From Sphingomonas sp. DG1-23 (lineage in GTDB: Bacteria > Pseudomonadota > Alphaproteobacteria > Sphingomonadales > Sphingomonadaceae): a stretch of 64,000 bases of DNA. This document shows positions 42,249 to 50,209 of this stretch, piece by piece. The DNA is taken from positions 175,244 to 239,243 of the forward strand of contig NZ_JAVAMA010000009.1 in NCBI RefSeq assembly GCF_030730875.1, written 5' to 3'. Within the stretch, counting starts at the first letter, position 1; every line of letters starts with the position of its first letter. The position numbers and the translations under genes were made by a program. The notes below the pieces were generated by a model. It was given only the letters and a program-made list of their open reading frames with translations. It did not search any database and was not told the DNA's origin.

Positions 42249-43295
42249 TTAGTGCAGCACGGCGCTCGACGGAGCGGCGGCCTGGGCGAGGAGCAGCGTT
42301 TCGATGCGCTCGACGCTCTCAACCGGGGCGGCAATCGCGACGTTCAGCTCGGCCGGCTGGATGGCGCGGACGGTGGCGAGGCGGTTGTGCGGCTGATCGG
42401 CATCGGGGAGCAGCGAAGTCGCCGGAGCCGGCTGGCGGCGCTTGGTCGCGGGGCGATCATATTCTGCCATCACGGCGAAGCGCGGATCGGCAGCGGCGAT
42501 CTCGGCGAGCGTCTTGGCGGCGCGCTTGGTGATCTGGCGGACGCGCTCCTTGGTGACGCCGGTCTCGAGCGACAGATCGTCGAGGGTCGACGCCTGGAAC
42601 ACCCGGCGAACGACGATGTCGCGGTCACGGGCGAGCTTGGCTTCGAGCTTTTCGAGCTCGGCGGGATCGATGCCGTAGGTGGCGGTGCGGAGACGCGGGC
42701 CCTCGCGGCGCAGCGCGGCTTCTTCCCGCTTCGGACGGGGGCGGCGACGGAGCGCCTCGATGCCGACCTTGCGGAGATGATCGACATAGGCGTCGACCAG
42801 CGAGGTGATCGCGCCGTCGGCCAGATAGTCGGAAGCGGCGGCCTCGGTGCGGGCGAGAGCGTCCTCGTCCTCGATCAGCGTCTCGGGCGACATTTCCTCG
42901 CCGTCGGCGCTGGTGGAGAGCGCATTGAGCGACACCGTGGTCGCCTCGACCTTCTTCGCCGAGGGGCGCTGATCGGTCATCAGGCGGAAGCGGAGGCTCT
43001 GGAGCTCGCCGCGGATCTGCCAGTTCACGAAGGTGGTGAACTGCGCCTTGGCGGGGTCATAGGCTTCGATCGCGCGGTGAACCGCGATCGCGCAGCACTG
43101 CTCGGCATCGTCCCAATGGGCGACGAGGCCGTACTGGCGGATGAAGTGGCGGATGCGCGGCGCGATCAGCTTGAGGATCTGGGCGAAGGCACGATCGACA
43201 TAGACGCGCTGGCGGTTGGAGCGGTTGCCATCGGCGGGCGTGTTTTCGATGACGGTGGCAACGGCGGCTTCGAGCGCGATCGTGATCTTCGACAT
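42249..43295 (-). CDS. Atypical sigma-70-family RNA polymerase sigma factor of the flagellar cluster
   Basis: 348 residues. Sigma region 2 reads IAPRIRHFIRQYGLVAHWDDAEQCCAIAVHRAIEAYDPAKAQFTTFVNWQIRGELQSLRFRL (about residues 45-105) and region 4 ends FQASTLDDLSLETGVTKERVRQITKRAAKTLAEI with the ERVRQI recognition helix. Region 1 is missing, as in FliA and RpoH, but the about 100-residue linker and about 80-residue C-terminal extension fit neither. It is not a standard FliA. The start at 43295 follows AGGGGATTG. Its place in the cluster suggests it directs transcription of flagellar genes, perhaps from the recurring CCTATAA boxes; this is inference. Confidence 0.8.
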   Translation of the reverse strand: MSKITIALEAAVATVIENTPADGNRSNRQRVYVDRAFAQILKLIAPRIRHFIRQYGLVAHWDDAEQCCAIAVHRAIEAYDPAKAQFTTFVNWQIRGELQSLRFRLMTDQRPSAKKVEATTVSLNALSTSADGEEMSPETLIEDEDALARTEAAASDYLADGAITSLVDAYVDHLRKVGIEALRRRPRPKREEAALRREGPRLRTATYGIDPAELEKLEAKLARDRDIVVRRVFQASTLDDLSLETGVTKERVRQITKRAAKTLAEIAAADPRFAVMAEYDRPATKRRQPAPATSLLPDADQPHNRLATVRAIQPAELNVAIAAPVESVERIETLLLAQAAAPSSAVLH

Positions 43296-43506
43296 TTGCA
43301 ATCCCCTGTTTCGTGAGCCGCCGTGAGGCCGCCCTTTCGACAGGGAGATGAATGCCACCTAATCCTTTAACGGATGTAAACCAGTCCTATATGTAGAAAT
43401 ACGCAGTGGGGATCGTCCGTAGGTGGGCGAAAACCCGCGGAAAGTCGCGATATACAATGGTTTACGAGCCGGTAACCGTGCCGCAGCGAGTGGTAAACCG
43501 TGCTTT

Positions 43507-43520
43507 CGTTATAGGAATAA
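43507..43520 (-). promoter_or_regulatory. CCTATAA-type box upstream of the sigma-factor gene
   Basis: TTATTCCTATAACG on the minus strand, 3 bp after the FlgJ-like stop codon and about 210 bp before the sigma-factor start. If used, the transcript would have a long leader; a second imperfect element (TACATATAGGA) occurs at about 43390. Confidence 0.4.
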
Positions 43521-43522
43521 AT

Positions 43523-44575
43523 TTAAGCCGCGAATGTTTCGGGGCGAATTTTCAGGTCGATGAAGCCCAACAGCCACTGGCGATGCGCCTGGGTGGCGTC
43601 GCCGGTGCTGGCGATGCGCTGCTGCGCCGCCGACGACCCGATCTGGGCGGAGAGCAGCATGCGGGCGCGGCCCGCCTCGATCCCGCCGCTGAGGAACTTC
43701 TTGGCGTCGCCCAGCCCGAGATGGTGGCCGAGATAGGCAGCCTTGGCGAGCGTCTCGGCGTCGGTGCGGACGCGCACCCCGGCTTTCTCGAGCCGGTCGA
43801 GATTGGTCTTGGCGAGATCCGCGACGCCGAGGATCGACGCCTTGGGATCGTAGCGCAAGGCGAGCAATTCGGCGCGGTTGCCGGTCTGCAGCCGGCCGCG
43901 GCCGTCGAGCCAGCCGCGATCGGCGGCATAGCTGTTGAGCCAGGTGCCCTGGGTCTGCGCGAGATCCTGCCACGTGCCGCTGAGGAACTGGCCGAGCCCG
44001 GCGGCGCTCGACCGCGGATTGCGCGAATGGGTGTTCCAGCTGCCGTCGCCGGTCTTGGCGGCTTCGGCGTCGACGATCGCGGCGAGCGCGGAGGCCGGGA
44101 TGCCGGTGCGCGCCTCGGCGGCGGCGAAGGTGGCGGCGTAGCGGGCGTTGGGACCGAGCTGAAGACTGCCACTTTCCGCAGCGCCCCCGCCGCCAATCGA
44201 CAAGGTCACCGGGGTATAGGCAGCGCGCGGCTCGTCGGGATCGATCGTGCCGGCGCCGGTGGTGCCGGCGCGCTTGATCGCGGTCTCGCCGCCGCCCGCG
44301 GCGGTCGCGGCAGGCTTATGGCAGCTGCAGGCGCAGTGGCAGGCGCATCCCGCCTGCGCGCCGGCAAGGGGCTCGCGCCCGCCGAGCAGGCCGAGCAGCG
44401 AATCCATGTTCATGTTCTTGCCGCCGAACGGCGAGGCTTCGCTGGTGTCCTTGCTGTCGCCGTCGCCGAGCGCGGCGCGCCACAGCCGGCTCGAAAGCTG
44501 CGACTGCGCCTCGGCATAGATGACCTGCGCGCGCTTCTGCGGGCTGAGCGCGGCGAGCTGGGTCGGGTTGATCAT
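43523..44575 (-). CDS. FlgJ-like flagellar muramidase/lytic transglycosylase with Cys-His tract
   Basis: 350 residues. Residues about 140-330 look like a lysozyme-fold glycan hydrolase: GIPASALAAIVDAEAAKTGDGSWNTHSRNPRSSAAGLGQFLSGTWQDLA, where the Glu of VDAEA and the AGLGQFLSGTW motif parallel SLT-type enzymes. Such enzymes open the peptidoglycan for the rod. The N-terminus (INPTQLAALSPQKRAQVIYAEAQSQLSSRLWRAALGDG) has no signal peptide. Unusually, residues about 77-88 read CACHCACSCHKP, a dense Cys/His cluster followed by a low-complexity linker. It overlaps the fliJ stop as ATGA. It is probably the muramidase half of FlgJ function. Confidence 0.75.
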   Translation of the reverse strand: MINPTQLAALSPQKRAQVIYAEAQSQLSSRLWRAALGDGDSKDTSEASPFGGKNMNMDSLLGLLGGREPLAGAQAGCACHCACSCHKPAATAAGGGETAIKRAGTTGAGTIDPDEPRAAYTPVTLSIGGGGAAESGSLQLGPNARYAATFAAAEARTGIPASALAAIVDAEAAKTGDGSWNTHSRNPRSSAAGLGQFLSGTWQDLAQTQGTWLNSYAADRGWLDGRGRLQTGNRAELLALRYDPKASILGVADLAKTNLDRLEKAGVRVRTDAETLAKAAYLGHHLGLGDAKKFLSGGIEAGRARMLLSAQIGSSAAQQRIASTGDATQAHRQWLLGFIDLKIRPETFAA

Positions 44576-45000
44576 GCCGAACGCTTCCGGACCACGGCGC
44601 GGGCGCGCAGGAAGCGCGCGGCGGCGATGTCGTCGATCGCATTCTGTTCGGCGAGCGCGATCGTGCGCTCGGCTTCGTCCTCATAGCGTTCGGCGGCGCC
44701 TTCGATCGCGCGCATCGTGCCATAGGCCTCGACGGCCTGGGCGCGCAGCCGGCCGAGCCGGGCCTGCGCCAGATAGGCGGCCTCGTCGAGCCGGGCGCGT
44801 TCGGCCTTCATCCGCGCGGTCCAGGCGTCGCTGGCAAAAGGCAGCGAATAAGCGAGCGCGCGCTCCTGCAACATCCGCGCGTCGTGCGACCGGGTCTGGG
44901 TCTCGAGCGTGTTGATGCGCTCGACCTCGACGCTGATCGATACCTTTACGGCGTCGACTTCGCGGCGCTGGACGCGAAGCGCAGTGTCGAACGGAGTCAT
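44572..45000 (-). CDS. fliJ: Flagellar export chaperone FliJ-like
   Basis: 142 residues, almost entirely heptad-patterned coiled coil: TPFDTALRVQRREVDAVKVSISVEVERINTLETQTRSHDARMLQERALAY, then ARMKAERARLDEAAYLAQARLGRLRAQAVEAYGTMRAIEGAAERY. This, the size and the four-base overlap with the fliI stop (44997-45000) identify FliJ, the stalk protein that links the FliI ATPase to the export gate and escorts chaperones. Sequence conservation in FliJ is low, so the name rests partly on position. Confidence 0.82.
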   Translation of the reverse strand: MTPFDTALRVQRREVDAVKVSISVEVERINTLETQTRSHDARMLQERALAYSLPFASDAWTARMKAERARLDEAAYLAQARLGRLRAQAVEAYGTMRAIEGAAERYEDEAERTIALAEQNAIDDIAAARFLRARAVVRKRSA

Positions 45001-46352
45001 GCGGCGATCCCGATGGGCTCGGCGGCGAGCACATCACCGGCGACGATCCCGGCCAATGCAGCGAAGCCGGCATCGGCATGGCCCTGGTCATGCTTGCCCT
45101 GATTGATCAGCGCCTCGATCTGCGGCGCGAGCGCGACGGCACGGTCGACCTCTTCGGACGAGCCGGCCTTGTATGCGCCGAGACGGACCATTTCTTCCAT
45201 GTCGGCATAGGTCGACAGCAGTTTGCGGGCGGCAAGGCGCGTCGCGTTCTGATCGTCGTTCATGCAATGGGGCAGGGTGCGCGACACCGATTTGAGCACG
45301 TCGATCGCGGGATAGCGGCCGCGCTCGGCAATCGCGCGGCGCATCACGATATGGCCGTCGAGGATGCCGCGGACGGCGTCGGCGACGGGTTCGTTATGGT
45401 CGTCGCCGTCGACGAGGACGGTGAACAGCCCGGTGATCATGCCCTTGCCGGGCTCGCCGGGGCCGGCGCGCTCGAGCAAGCGCGGCAATTCGGCGAAGAC
45501 GGTAGGGGTATAGCCCTTGGTCGCGGGCGGCTCGCCGCTGGCGAGGCCGATCTCGCGCTGCGCCATCGCGAAGCGCGTGACCGAATCCATCAGGCACAGC
45601 ACGTTGAGGCCCTGATCGCGAAAATGCTCGGCGACGGCGAGGGTGGTCCATGCGGCCTGGCGGCGCATCAGCGCAGGCTCGTCCGAGGTGGCGACGACGA
45701 CGACCGAGCGCGCCATGCCTTCGGGGCCGAGATCGTCCTCGATAAATTCCTGAACTTCGCGGCCGCGTTCGCCGATCAGGCCGATCACCGCGACGTCGCA
45801 CTGGGTCCAGCGCGCGAGCATCGAGAGCAGGACCGACTTGCCGACGCCCGAGCCGGCGAACAAGCCGAGCCGCTGGCCGATGCAGAGCGGCGCGAACAGA
45901 TCGAGCGTGCGCACGCCGGTTTCGATGCGGTGGCCGACGCGCGCGCGATTGGCGGCGGCGGGCGGGGCCGCCTTGATCGGCTGGGGATCGGCGCCGTTGG
46001 GAAGCGCGCCGAGGCCGTCGACCGGGCGGCCGAGGCCGTCGATCATCCGGCCGAGCCACGCTTGCGAGGGACGGATGCTGAACTGGCCGGCGGCGAGCTC
46101 GGCACGCGAGCCGAGGCCGACGCCCTGCGGATCGACGAAGGGCAGACAGAGCGCGACGTTGCGATCGAGCGCGGTGACTTCGGCCTCGACTTTGCCGTTG
46201 GCGCCCTGGATCTCGACGCGACTGCCGATCTGCGCGACGCCGGCGAGCCCTTCCACTTCGATCAGCGCGCCGCGGACCGCGACGACGCTGCCGAAGCGGC
46301 GATCGGGCACCATAGTGCGGATCGCGCGGGCGGCGCTGGCGAGAGTCTGCAC
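44997..46352 (-). CDS. fliI: Flagellum-specific ATPase FliI
   Basis: 451 residues, typical length. It powers and unfolds substrates for the flagellar type III export apparatus at the cytoplasmic membrane. Walker A is AGSGVGKS (166-173). GERGREVQEFIED, LCLMDSVTRFAMAQREIGLASGEPPATKGYTPTVFAELPRLLERAG and the C-terminal helical region IDVLKSVSRTLPHCMNDDQNATRLAARKLLSTYADMEEMVRLGAYKAGS are specific to FliI/T3SS ATPases rather than F1 beta. It lies 12 bp after flbT and overlaps fliJ, so flbT-fliI-fliJ-flgJ-like form one operon read from the box at 46783. Confidence 0.95.
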   Translation of the reverse strand: MQTLASAARAIRTMVPDRRFGSVVAVRGALIEVEGLAGVAQIGSRVEIQGANGKVEAEVTALDRNVALCLPFVDPQGVGLGSRAELAAGQFSIRPSQAWLGRMIDGLGRPVDGLGALPNGADPQPIKAAPPAAANRARVGHRIETGVRTLDLFAPLCIGQRLGLFAGSGVGKSVLLSMLARWTQCDVAVIGLIGERGREVQEFIEDDLGPEGMARSVVVVATSDEPALMRRQAAWTTLAVAEHFRDQGLNVLCLMDSVTRFAMAQREIGLASGEPPATKGYTPTVFAELPRLLERAGPGEPGKGMITGLFTVLVDGDDHNEPVADAVRGILDGHIVMRRAIAERGRYPAIDVLKSVSRTLPHCMNDDQNATRLAARKLLSTYADMEEMVRLGAYKAGSSEEVDRAVALAPQIEALINQGKHDQGHADAGFAALAGIVAGDVLAAEPIGIAA

Positions 46353-46364
46353 GCGCGGCGTTCC

Positions 46365-46757
46365 TTACGCGGCTTGCGCTTCGGTGACGACGTTCTCGAA
46401 GCCGATCAGCTCGCGCGCGGCAGAGAGCGCCTTGTAATAGTCGCCCTGCGCCATGTCGTGGGCGAAGGCGATGCACGCGGTGCGCGCTTCGGGGGCGGTG
46501 AGCGTGGCGACCAGATTGCCGATCAATGCGACGACATTGTCGTGGTGCTGATCGCGGTTGGCCGGATCGATATAAGCGAGCATCGCCGCGAAATAGAGCT
46601 GGCGCGCGGGGGTGGTGGCTTCCTCGGGCTGCATGACTTCGCGGCCGCGCAGGATCGATACCTGGTTCTCGACCGCGATCTGCGTGCGGCCGACCGCGCG
46701 CAGGACCGCGCCGTTTACGATCGCCTTCTCGCCGTCGCGAAGCGTGATGCGGAGCAT
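46365..46757 (-). CDS. flbT: Flagellar biosynthesis regulator FlbT
   Basis: 130 residues. FlbT is an alphaproteobacterial protein that binds flagellin mRNA and controls its translation and stability. The sequence LRITLRDGEKAIVNGAVLRAVGRTQIAVENQVSILRGREVMQPEEATTPARQLYFAAMLAYIDP...DCIAIS-like ACIAFAHDMAQGDYYKALSAARELI follows Caulobacter FlbT through its whole length. The start ATG 46757 begins this alignment; the longer frame upstream runs through the promoter. The usual partner flaF is not next to it. Its presence argues for alphaproteobacterial control of flagellin, whose gene starts at 63986. Confidence 0.9.
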   Translation of the reverse strand: MLRITLRDGEKAIVNGAVLRAVGRTQIAVENQVSILRGREVMQPEEATTPARQLYFAAMLAYIDPANRDQHHDNVVALIGNLVATLTAPEARTACIAFAHDMAQGDYYKALSAARELIGFENVVTEAQAA

Positions 46758-46782
46758 TGGGACAAACCTTTCGAGTGCGTTT

Positions 46783-46800
46783 GCTTCTCTTATAGGATGA
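46783..46800 (-). promoter_or_regulatory. CCTATAA-type promoter box, flbT-fliI-fliJ operon
   Basis: TCATCCTATAAGAGAAGC on the minus strand, 26 bp before the flbT start. ACCACCC begins exactly 25 bp upstream of TATAA, the same spacing as at 42208; no TTGACA is present. Confidence 0.6.
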
Positions 46801-46822
46801 TGTTGCAGGCGGGGGTGGTGCA

Positions 46823-46841
46823 CCCGGCAAATTTTGCCGAG
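46823..46841. promoter_or_regulatory. ftr-like palindromic element upstream of flbT
   Basis: CCCGGCAAATTTTGCCGAG contains a nearly perfect CGGCAAA/TTTGCCG dyad. A related CCCGGCAATTTCTGCCTAG occurs in the fliL/flgF divergent promoter at 59295. The form recalls the ftr sites bound by the Caulobacter flagellar regulator FlbD. The G-G to G-C spacing is two bases too short for a sigma-54 promoter. Confidence 0.5.
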
Positions 46842-47239
46842 TGGTTCGCCGATTTCGCGTTGCCAGCTTTGAGATCTTCGAAATGCGAGAAGTGACGGTT
46901 TTCCGCCAGACCATTTTGGGAGCGCTCGGGATGCGGCGCAGAGGCTAAGCTCGATGTTGACAGCTTCGCAACCCAGTGGGGCTATCCATTTTCGCTGATG
47001 GAGGTCCTTAAAAAAAAGTTGATGACGGCTTAACAAGCCTAGATGAGAGCAATTGGCCATCCTTCCTTGAGTTTGCAGAAATCCTGCGTTGGCAGATGGC
47101 ATCAAGCTTGAGTCGTCAGCTTGACTTAGATGTAGCTAGGATGCCCTAAGTTCCACCGTTGATCATGTTCAGAAAAATTAGTATATTGAAATCGAGTAAA
47201 TTGACGAGTCGGTGCGTATGGGCAAGGTGGGAGGATCAA

Positions 47240-47680
47240 ATGAAAATGTATATCAAGATAGTTGGCATGATCGTTGGCGCTAGCGTAGCGCAACCAGCTT
47301 GGTCGGCCGGAAGTTGTTCAAATATATTGGGAAAATGGACGAACGAGCTGCAATCTATCATGACAATCACGTCAGTGGACGCGGCCACGGGGCGAATCGA
47401 CGGCACGTATTCCTCGCCTTCGGGAACAGCTGGAGAGACATTCAATTTGATTGGTTGGCTGAACACCACCGCGCCCGATCCGAAGAAGGACGTGGTACCT
47501 GTGCTGACCTTCTCCGTCAGATGGACGCCTTATGGGAGCGCAACTGCATGGACCGGCACATGTCGGGAAATAGCAGGCAAAACCGTGATCAAGACCGTTT
47601 GGCATCTCGCGAGGCCGAAAGCCGATTTCCCCTTCGAGCACGTACTGGTCGGGGCTGACGTCTTCACCGCGGCTCCGTAA
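47240..47680 (+). CDS. Avidin-family biotin-binding protein, secreted
   Basis: 146 residues. A signal peptide ends about A23. The mature protein follows avidin/streptavidin along its whole length: CSNILGKWTNELQSIMTI, GRIDGTYSSPSG, LTFSVRWTPYGSATAWTGTC, KTVIKTVWHLAR and VLVGADVF. Biotin-contact equivalents present are N35, S39, Y57, W95, T102, W104, W121 and D140. C26 and C108 match the avidin disulfide. The tryptophan donated by the neighbouring subunit (avidin W110, streptavidin W120) aligns with F132, as in some dimeric bacterial avidins. ATG 47240 follows GGTGGGAGG. It lies in an AT-richer insert between flbT and flgE, with no biotin genes nearby, suggesting acquisition. A biotin-sequestering defence role is possible. 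Confidence 0.93.
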   Translation: MKMYIKIVGMIVGASVAQPAWSAGSCSNILGKWTNELQSIMTITSVDAATGRIDGTYSSPSGTAGETFNLIGWLNTTAPDPKKDVVPVLTFSVRWTPYGSATAWTGTCREIAGKTVIKTVWHLARPKADFPFEHVLVGADVFTAAP

Positions 47681-47757
47681 CGCCGTTCGCTATGCTGTAA
47701 GCGGGTAGTCGCTGTTGGCGCCTAGAAGCAGTATCTGAACCAGAGTTCTTTCTGGGA

Positions 47758-48615
47758 TTACGGAGCCACTCTAAAGATCTGCCTCGGGCGCGTTGGCGGT
47801 TCGTTACCACGATCGTCGAGCCGGAAATGGAACAAACGGCTGGGACCGTCCTCGGGATGACGCATAGCTCATCGCCCTCGTCGCCATGCCTTCGCCGGTA
47901 TAGGGCCCGCCCCGGCCTAGGGGCCTGACGGGTCCGATCGCGCCGGCCTGCAACGTCCGGCTGAGCTTCATCGACGGCCAGCCGATCCAGTCGACCGTAC
48001 CGCTCCACAGATTCAGCGACCCGCCCGCCACGAGCTGTCCGTCGACGAACTTCATATCCTGATAGCGAGTCAAAGAGGGTTCGGCACGGTGCGCACCTGC
48101 GCGTTGCTGCGCAGATCGAATATATAGAGCGTCTCGCTATCCCAATTGCCCGCCACTAGCGTGTCGCCCGAGGCGGCCACGCACCCGAGATGATCCGGTA
48201 CGTGGATCTTTCGGCGTATCTCGAGACTGTCTGCGTCGACTTCGACCAGTACCGCGGAGCTCTTCGCTTTCATCTCGGCGACCGGAATCCAGATCGAACG
48301 GCCGGAAAGCGATATCCCGCCGGGATGATAGCGTGCCCCGCCGGTCAGTTCGAGGCGGCACAGGAGCTTACCGCCACGCCGGTCGAATTCATGGATATAG
48401 CCCTGCGGTTGCCCTGATCGACCGAGGTGACCCAGATGCGCCGAGCATCGAGTTCGAGACCCTGGACATGAAACAGTTGCCCACGAGCTCGATAGTGCGA
48501 GGAGATGCGCGTTCTCGATCGCGTGATCGAGCGGATCGGGAGCCGCGGCCACCGACAGGCTCGACAAAACAAGGATGAAACTTGGCAAGCTGGATCGCAG
48601 GATCTTGCGGAGCAT
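47758..48615 (-). pseudogene. Decayed DUF6454-like secreted beta-propeller gene (about five frameshifts)
   Basis: From ATG 48615 (after GAGG) a signal peptide LRSSLPSFILVLSSLSVAAA leads into a protein that can be followed only by switching frame. The pieces are DPLDHAIENAHLLALSS, then RGQLFHVQGLELDARRIWVTSVDQGN, then GYIHEFDRRGGKLLCRLELTGGARYHPGGISLSGRSIWIPVAE, TVPNP, LTRYQDMKFVDGQLVAGGSLNLWSGTVDWIGWPSMKL, GDELCVIP and EDGPSRLFHFRLDDRGNEPPTRPRQIFRVAP with a TAA at 47758. The breaks are near 48495, 48405, 48070, 47875 and 47857. Each fragment resembles consecutive parts of DUF6454-type proteins. Flanking genes are intact, so decay rather than poor sequence quality is likely. The family function is unknown. 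Confidence 0.8.
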
Positions 48616-48820
48616 CGGTTTTACCTCGCGCTTTGCGTGTCCGGGCTCCATGGCAAAGTTGTGCATCACAAAAGCTGCAAGCCACTGATACCTCTGTGAC
48701 TTGGCCTGTGCTCTTCGCGTCCGTCCGCTGAGGATCTTGCAGGTTCGCATCCGCCGGTGCGGCGGGTGGCCGAGGTCAGTCGCGCAATTTCTTCCGACCG
48801 ACGCCAGCCCCGGCGGATTT

Positions 48821-48833
48821 CATCCTAAAAAGC
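48821..48833 (+). promoter_or_regulatory. CCTATAA-related box upstream of flgE
   Basis: CATCCTAAAAAGC, matching CATCCTATAAGAG of the flbT promoter at most positions, 49 bp before the flgE start codon. A C-rich CCAGCCCC lies about 20 bp upstream. It would drive flgE-flgK-flgL. Confidence 0.45.
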
Positions 48834-48881
48834 ACCTGTGGCCTGCGCGATCGATCCGCGGGCGTCGTCAGGAGTAATGAC

Positions 48882-50183
48882 TTGAGCCTCTATTCCGCTC
48901 TCTACGCCGGCGTGTCCGGCCTCAGCGCTCAAGCGAGCGCAATGGCGACCGTCGCCGACAACATCACCAACATCAACACCGTCGGCTACAAGGGCGTCGA
49001 AGCCCAGTTCCGCACCATGGTCACCGACGGCCGCGCCAAGAGCAACTATTCGGCCGGCGGCGTCGCCGCGGCGCCGGTTTCGACGATTTCGAAGCAGGGC
49101 CTGCTCCAGGCTTCGGGCAGCAGCACCGATCTCGCGATCGACGGCGGCGGCTTCTTCGTGACGCGTGCCAGCTCGGATTCGAGCGGCGACGTCGCCTATA
49201 CCCGCGCCGGCGCGTTCCGCCCCGACGAGGAAGGCTTCCTGCGCAACCCGGCAGGTCTCTATCTCTATGGCTGGCGTCTCGATGCCACGGGCGACTACAC
49301 CAACACCGGCAGCATCGAAGCACTCGAGCCGGTGCGCGTGAGCGACCTCGTCGGCACCGCTTCGCCGACCACGCGCATCCAGGCGCGCATGAACCTGCAG
49401 TCGACCACCGCGAACTATGTCGGTGCCTATACTGCCGGCAACATGGCCTCGGGCGCCGTCACCCCGCAATTCTCGCGTTCGTTCGACGTGTCGGACGCGC
49501 AGGGCGGCACGCACCGCGTGACGATGGGCTTCATCAAGACCGGCCCGAACACCTGGCAGAGCGAAGTCTATGCGAACCCGGCGAGCGACGTGACCGCAGC
49601 GGGCGGCGTGCTCGCCAGCGGCACGATCAGGTTCAACGGCGACGGCAGCCTCGACCGGGCGGGTTCGTCCGCGGCGCTGTTCAATCCGCTCGGCGTCACC
49701 TGGACCAACAATGCCGGCTCGGTTCCGATCACGCTCGCGATCGGCAGCGACGATGGCATCGACGGCATCACCCAGTCCGGTTCGGAGAGCTCGCTGATCT
49801 CGTCGAACGTCGACGGCGGCATGCTCGGCAACCTTTCCACCGTCGAAATCAGCAAGGAGGGCGTGGTCAACGCGATCTTCTCGGACGGTTCGACCCGCTC
49901 GGTGTTCCAGCTGCCGATCGCGACCTTCCAGAACCCGGACGGTCTCACCCGCCTGTCGGGCAACGCCTATACGATCAGCCGCGCCTCGGGCGGCATGACG
50001 CTCAACGCACCGGGCGAGCTCGGCGCGGGCGCGATCGCTTCGAACTCGCTCGAAGCCTCGACCGTCGATCTGGCGGGCGAGTTCACCAACATGATCCGCT
50101 TCCAGCGCGCCTACAGCGCCTCGTCGAAGATCATCACCACCGTGGACGACATGCTCCGCGAAGTGAGCGACCTGAAGCGTTAA
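48882..50183 (+). CDS. flgE: Flagellar hook protein FlgE
   Basis: 433 residues. It polymerises into the hook. The N-terminal rod motif is SLYSALYAGVSGLSAQASAMATVADNITNINTVGYKGVEAQF, and the C-terminus LEASTVDLAGEFTNMIRFQRAYSASSKIITTVDDMLREVSDL is the matching coiled-coil end. The central part reads ITLAIGSDDGIDGITQSGSESSLIS. The start codon is TTG at 48882, seven bases after a perfect AGGAG; the nearby ATG is out of frame. It is first in flgE-flgK-flgL, with 26 bp to flgK. Confidence 0.95.
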   Translation: MSLYSALYAGVSGLSAQASAMATVADNITNINTVGYKGVEAQFRTMVTDGRAKSNYSAGGVAAAPVSTISKQGLLQASGSSTDLAIDGGGFFVTRASSDSSGDVAYTRAGAFRPDEEGFLRNPAGLYLYGWRLDATGDYTNTGSIEALEPVRVSDLVGTASPTTRIQARMNLQSTTANYVGAYTAGNMASGAVTPQFSRSFDVSDAQGGTHRVTMGFIKTGPNTWQSEVYANPASDVTAAGGVLASGTIRFNGDGSLDRAGSSAALFNPLGVTWTNNAGSVPITLAIGSDDGIDGITQSGSESSLISSNVDGGMLGNLSTVEISKEGVVNAIFSDGSTRSVFQLPIATFQNPDGLTRLSGNAYTISRASGGMTLNAPGELGAGAIASNSLEASTVDLAGEFTNMIRFQRAYSASSKIITTVDDMLREVSDLKR

Positions 50184-50209
50184 TCCTCAAAGATCCGGGA
50201 CTTTAGGCG

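Larger units (their letters stand above)
46758..47239. other. Intergenic region, start of an AT-richer insert
   Basis: No credible gene here. It holds the flbT promoter box (46783-46800), the CCCGGCAAATTTTGCCGAG element (46823-46841), a GGCTT-AAC-AAGCC hairpin near 47029 next to an A8 run, and then an AT-richer stretch leading to the avidin gene. Base composition changes visibly from about 46,900 compared with the flagellar genes on either side. Confidence 0.6.

Noticed and set aside
46821..46841. Sigma-54 promoter at the CCCGGCAAATTTTGCCGAG element
   Set aside because: The distance from GG to GC is 10 instead of 12 bases here and at 59295, and no other GG-N10-GC promoter was found at flagellar starts.
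45078..46895. A 605-codon plus-strand frame opposite fliI and flbT
   Set aside because: Antisense to two clear flagellar genes; composition is that of a GC-rich shadow.
47758..48750. Separate small genes at 47664-48008, 47804-48073, 48070-48750 and 48345-48572
   Set aside because: Pieces from different frames join into one continuous DUF6454-like protein, so they are parts of a frameshifted pseudogene rather than individual genes.
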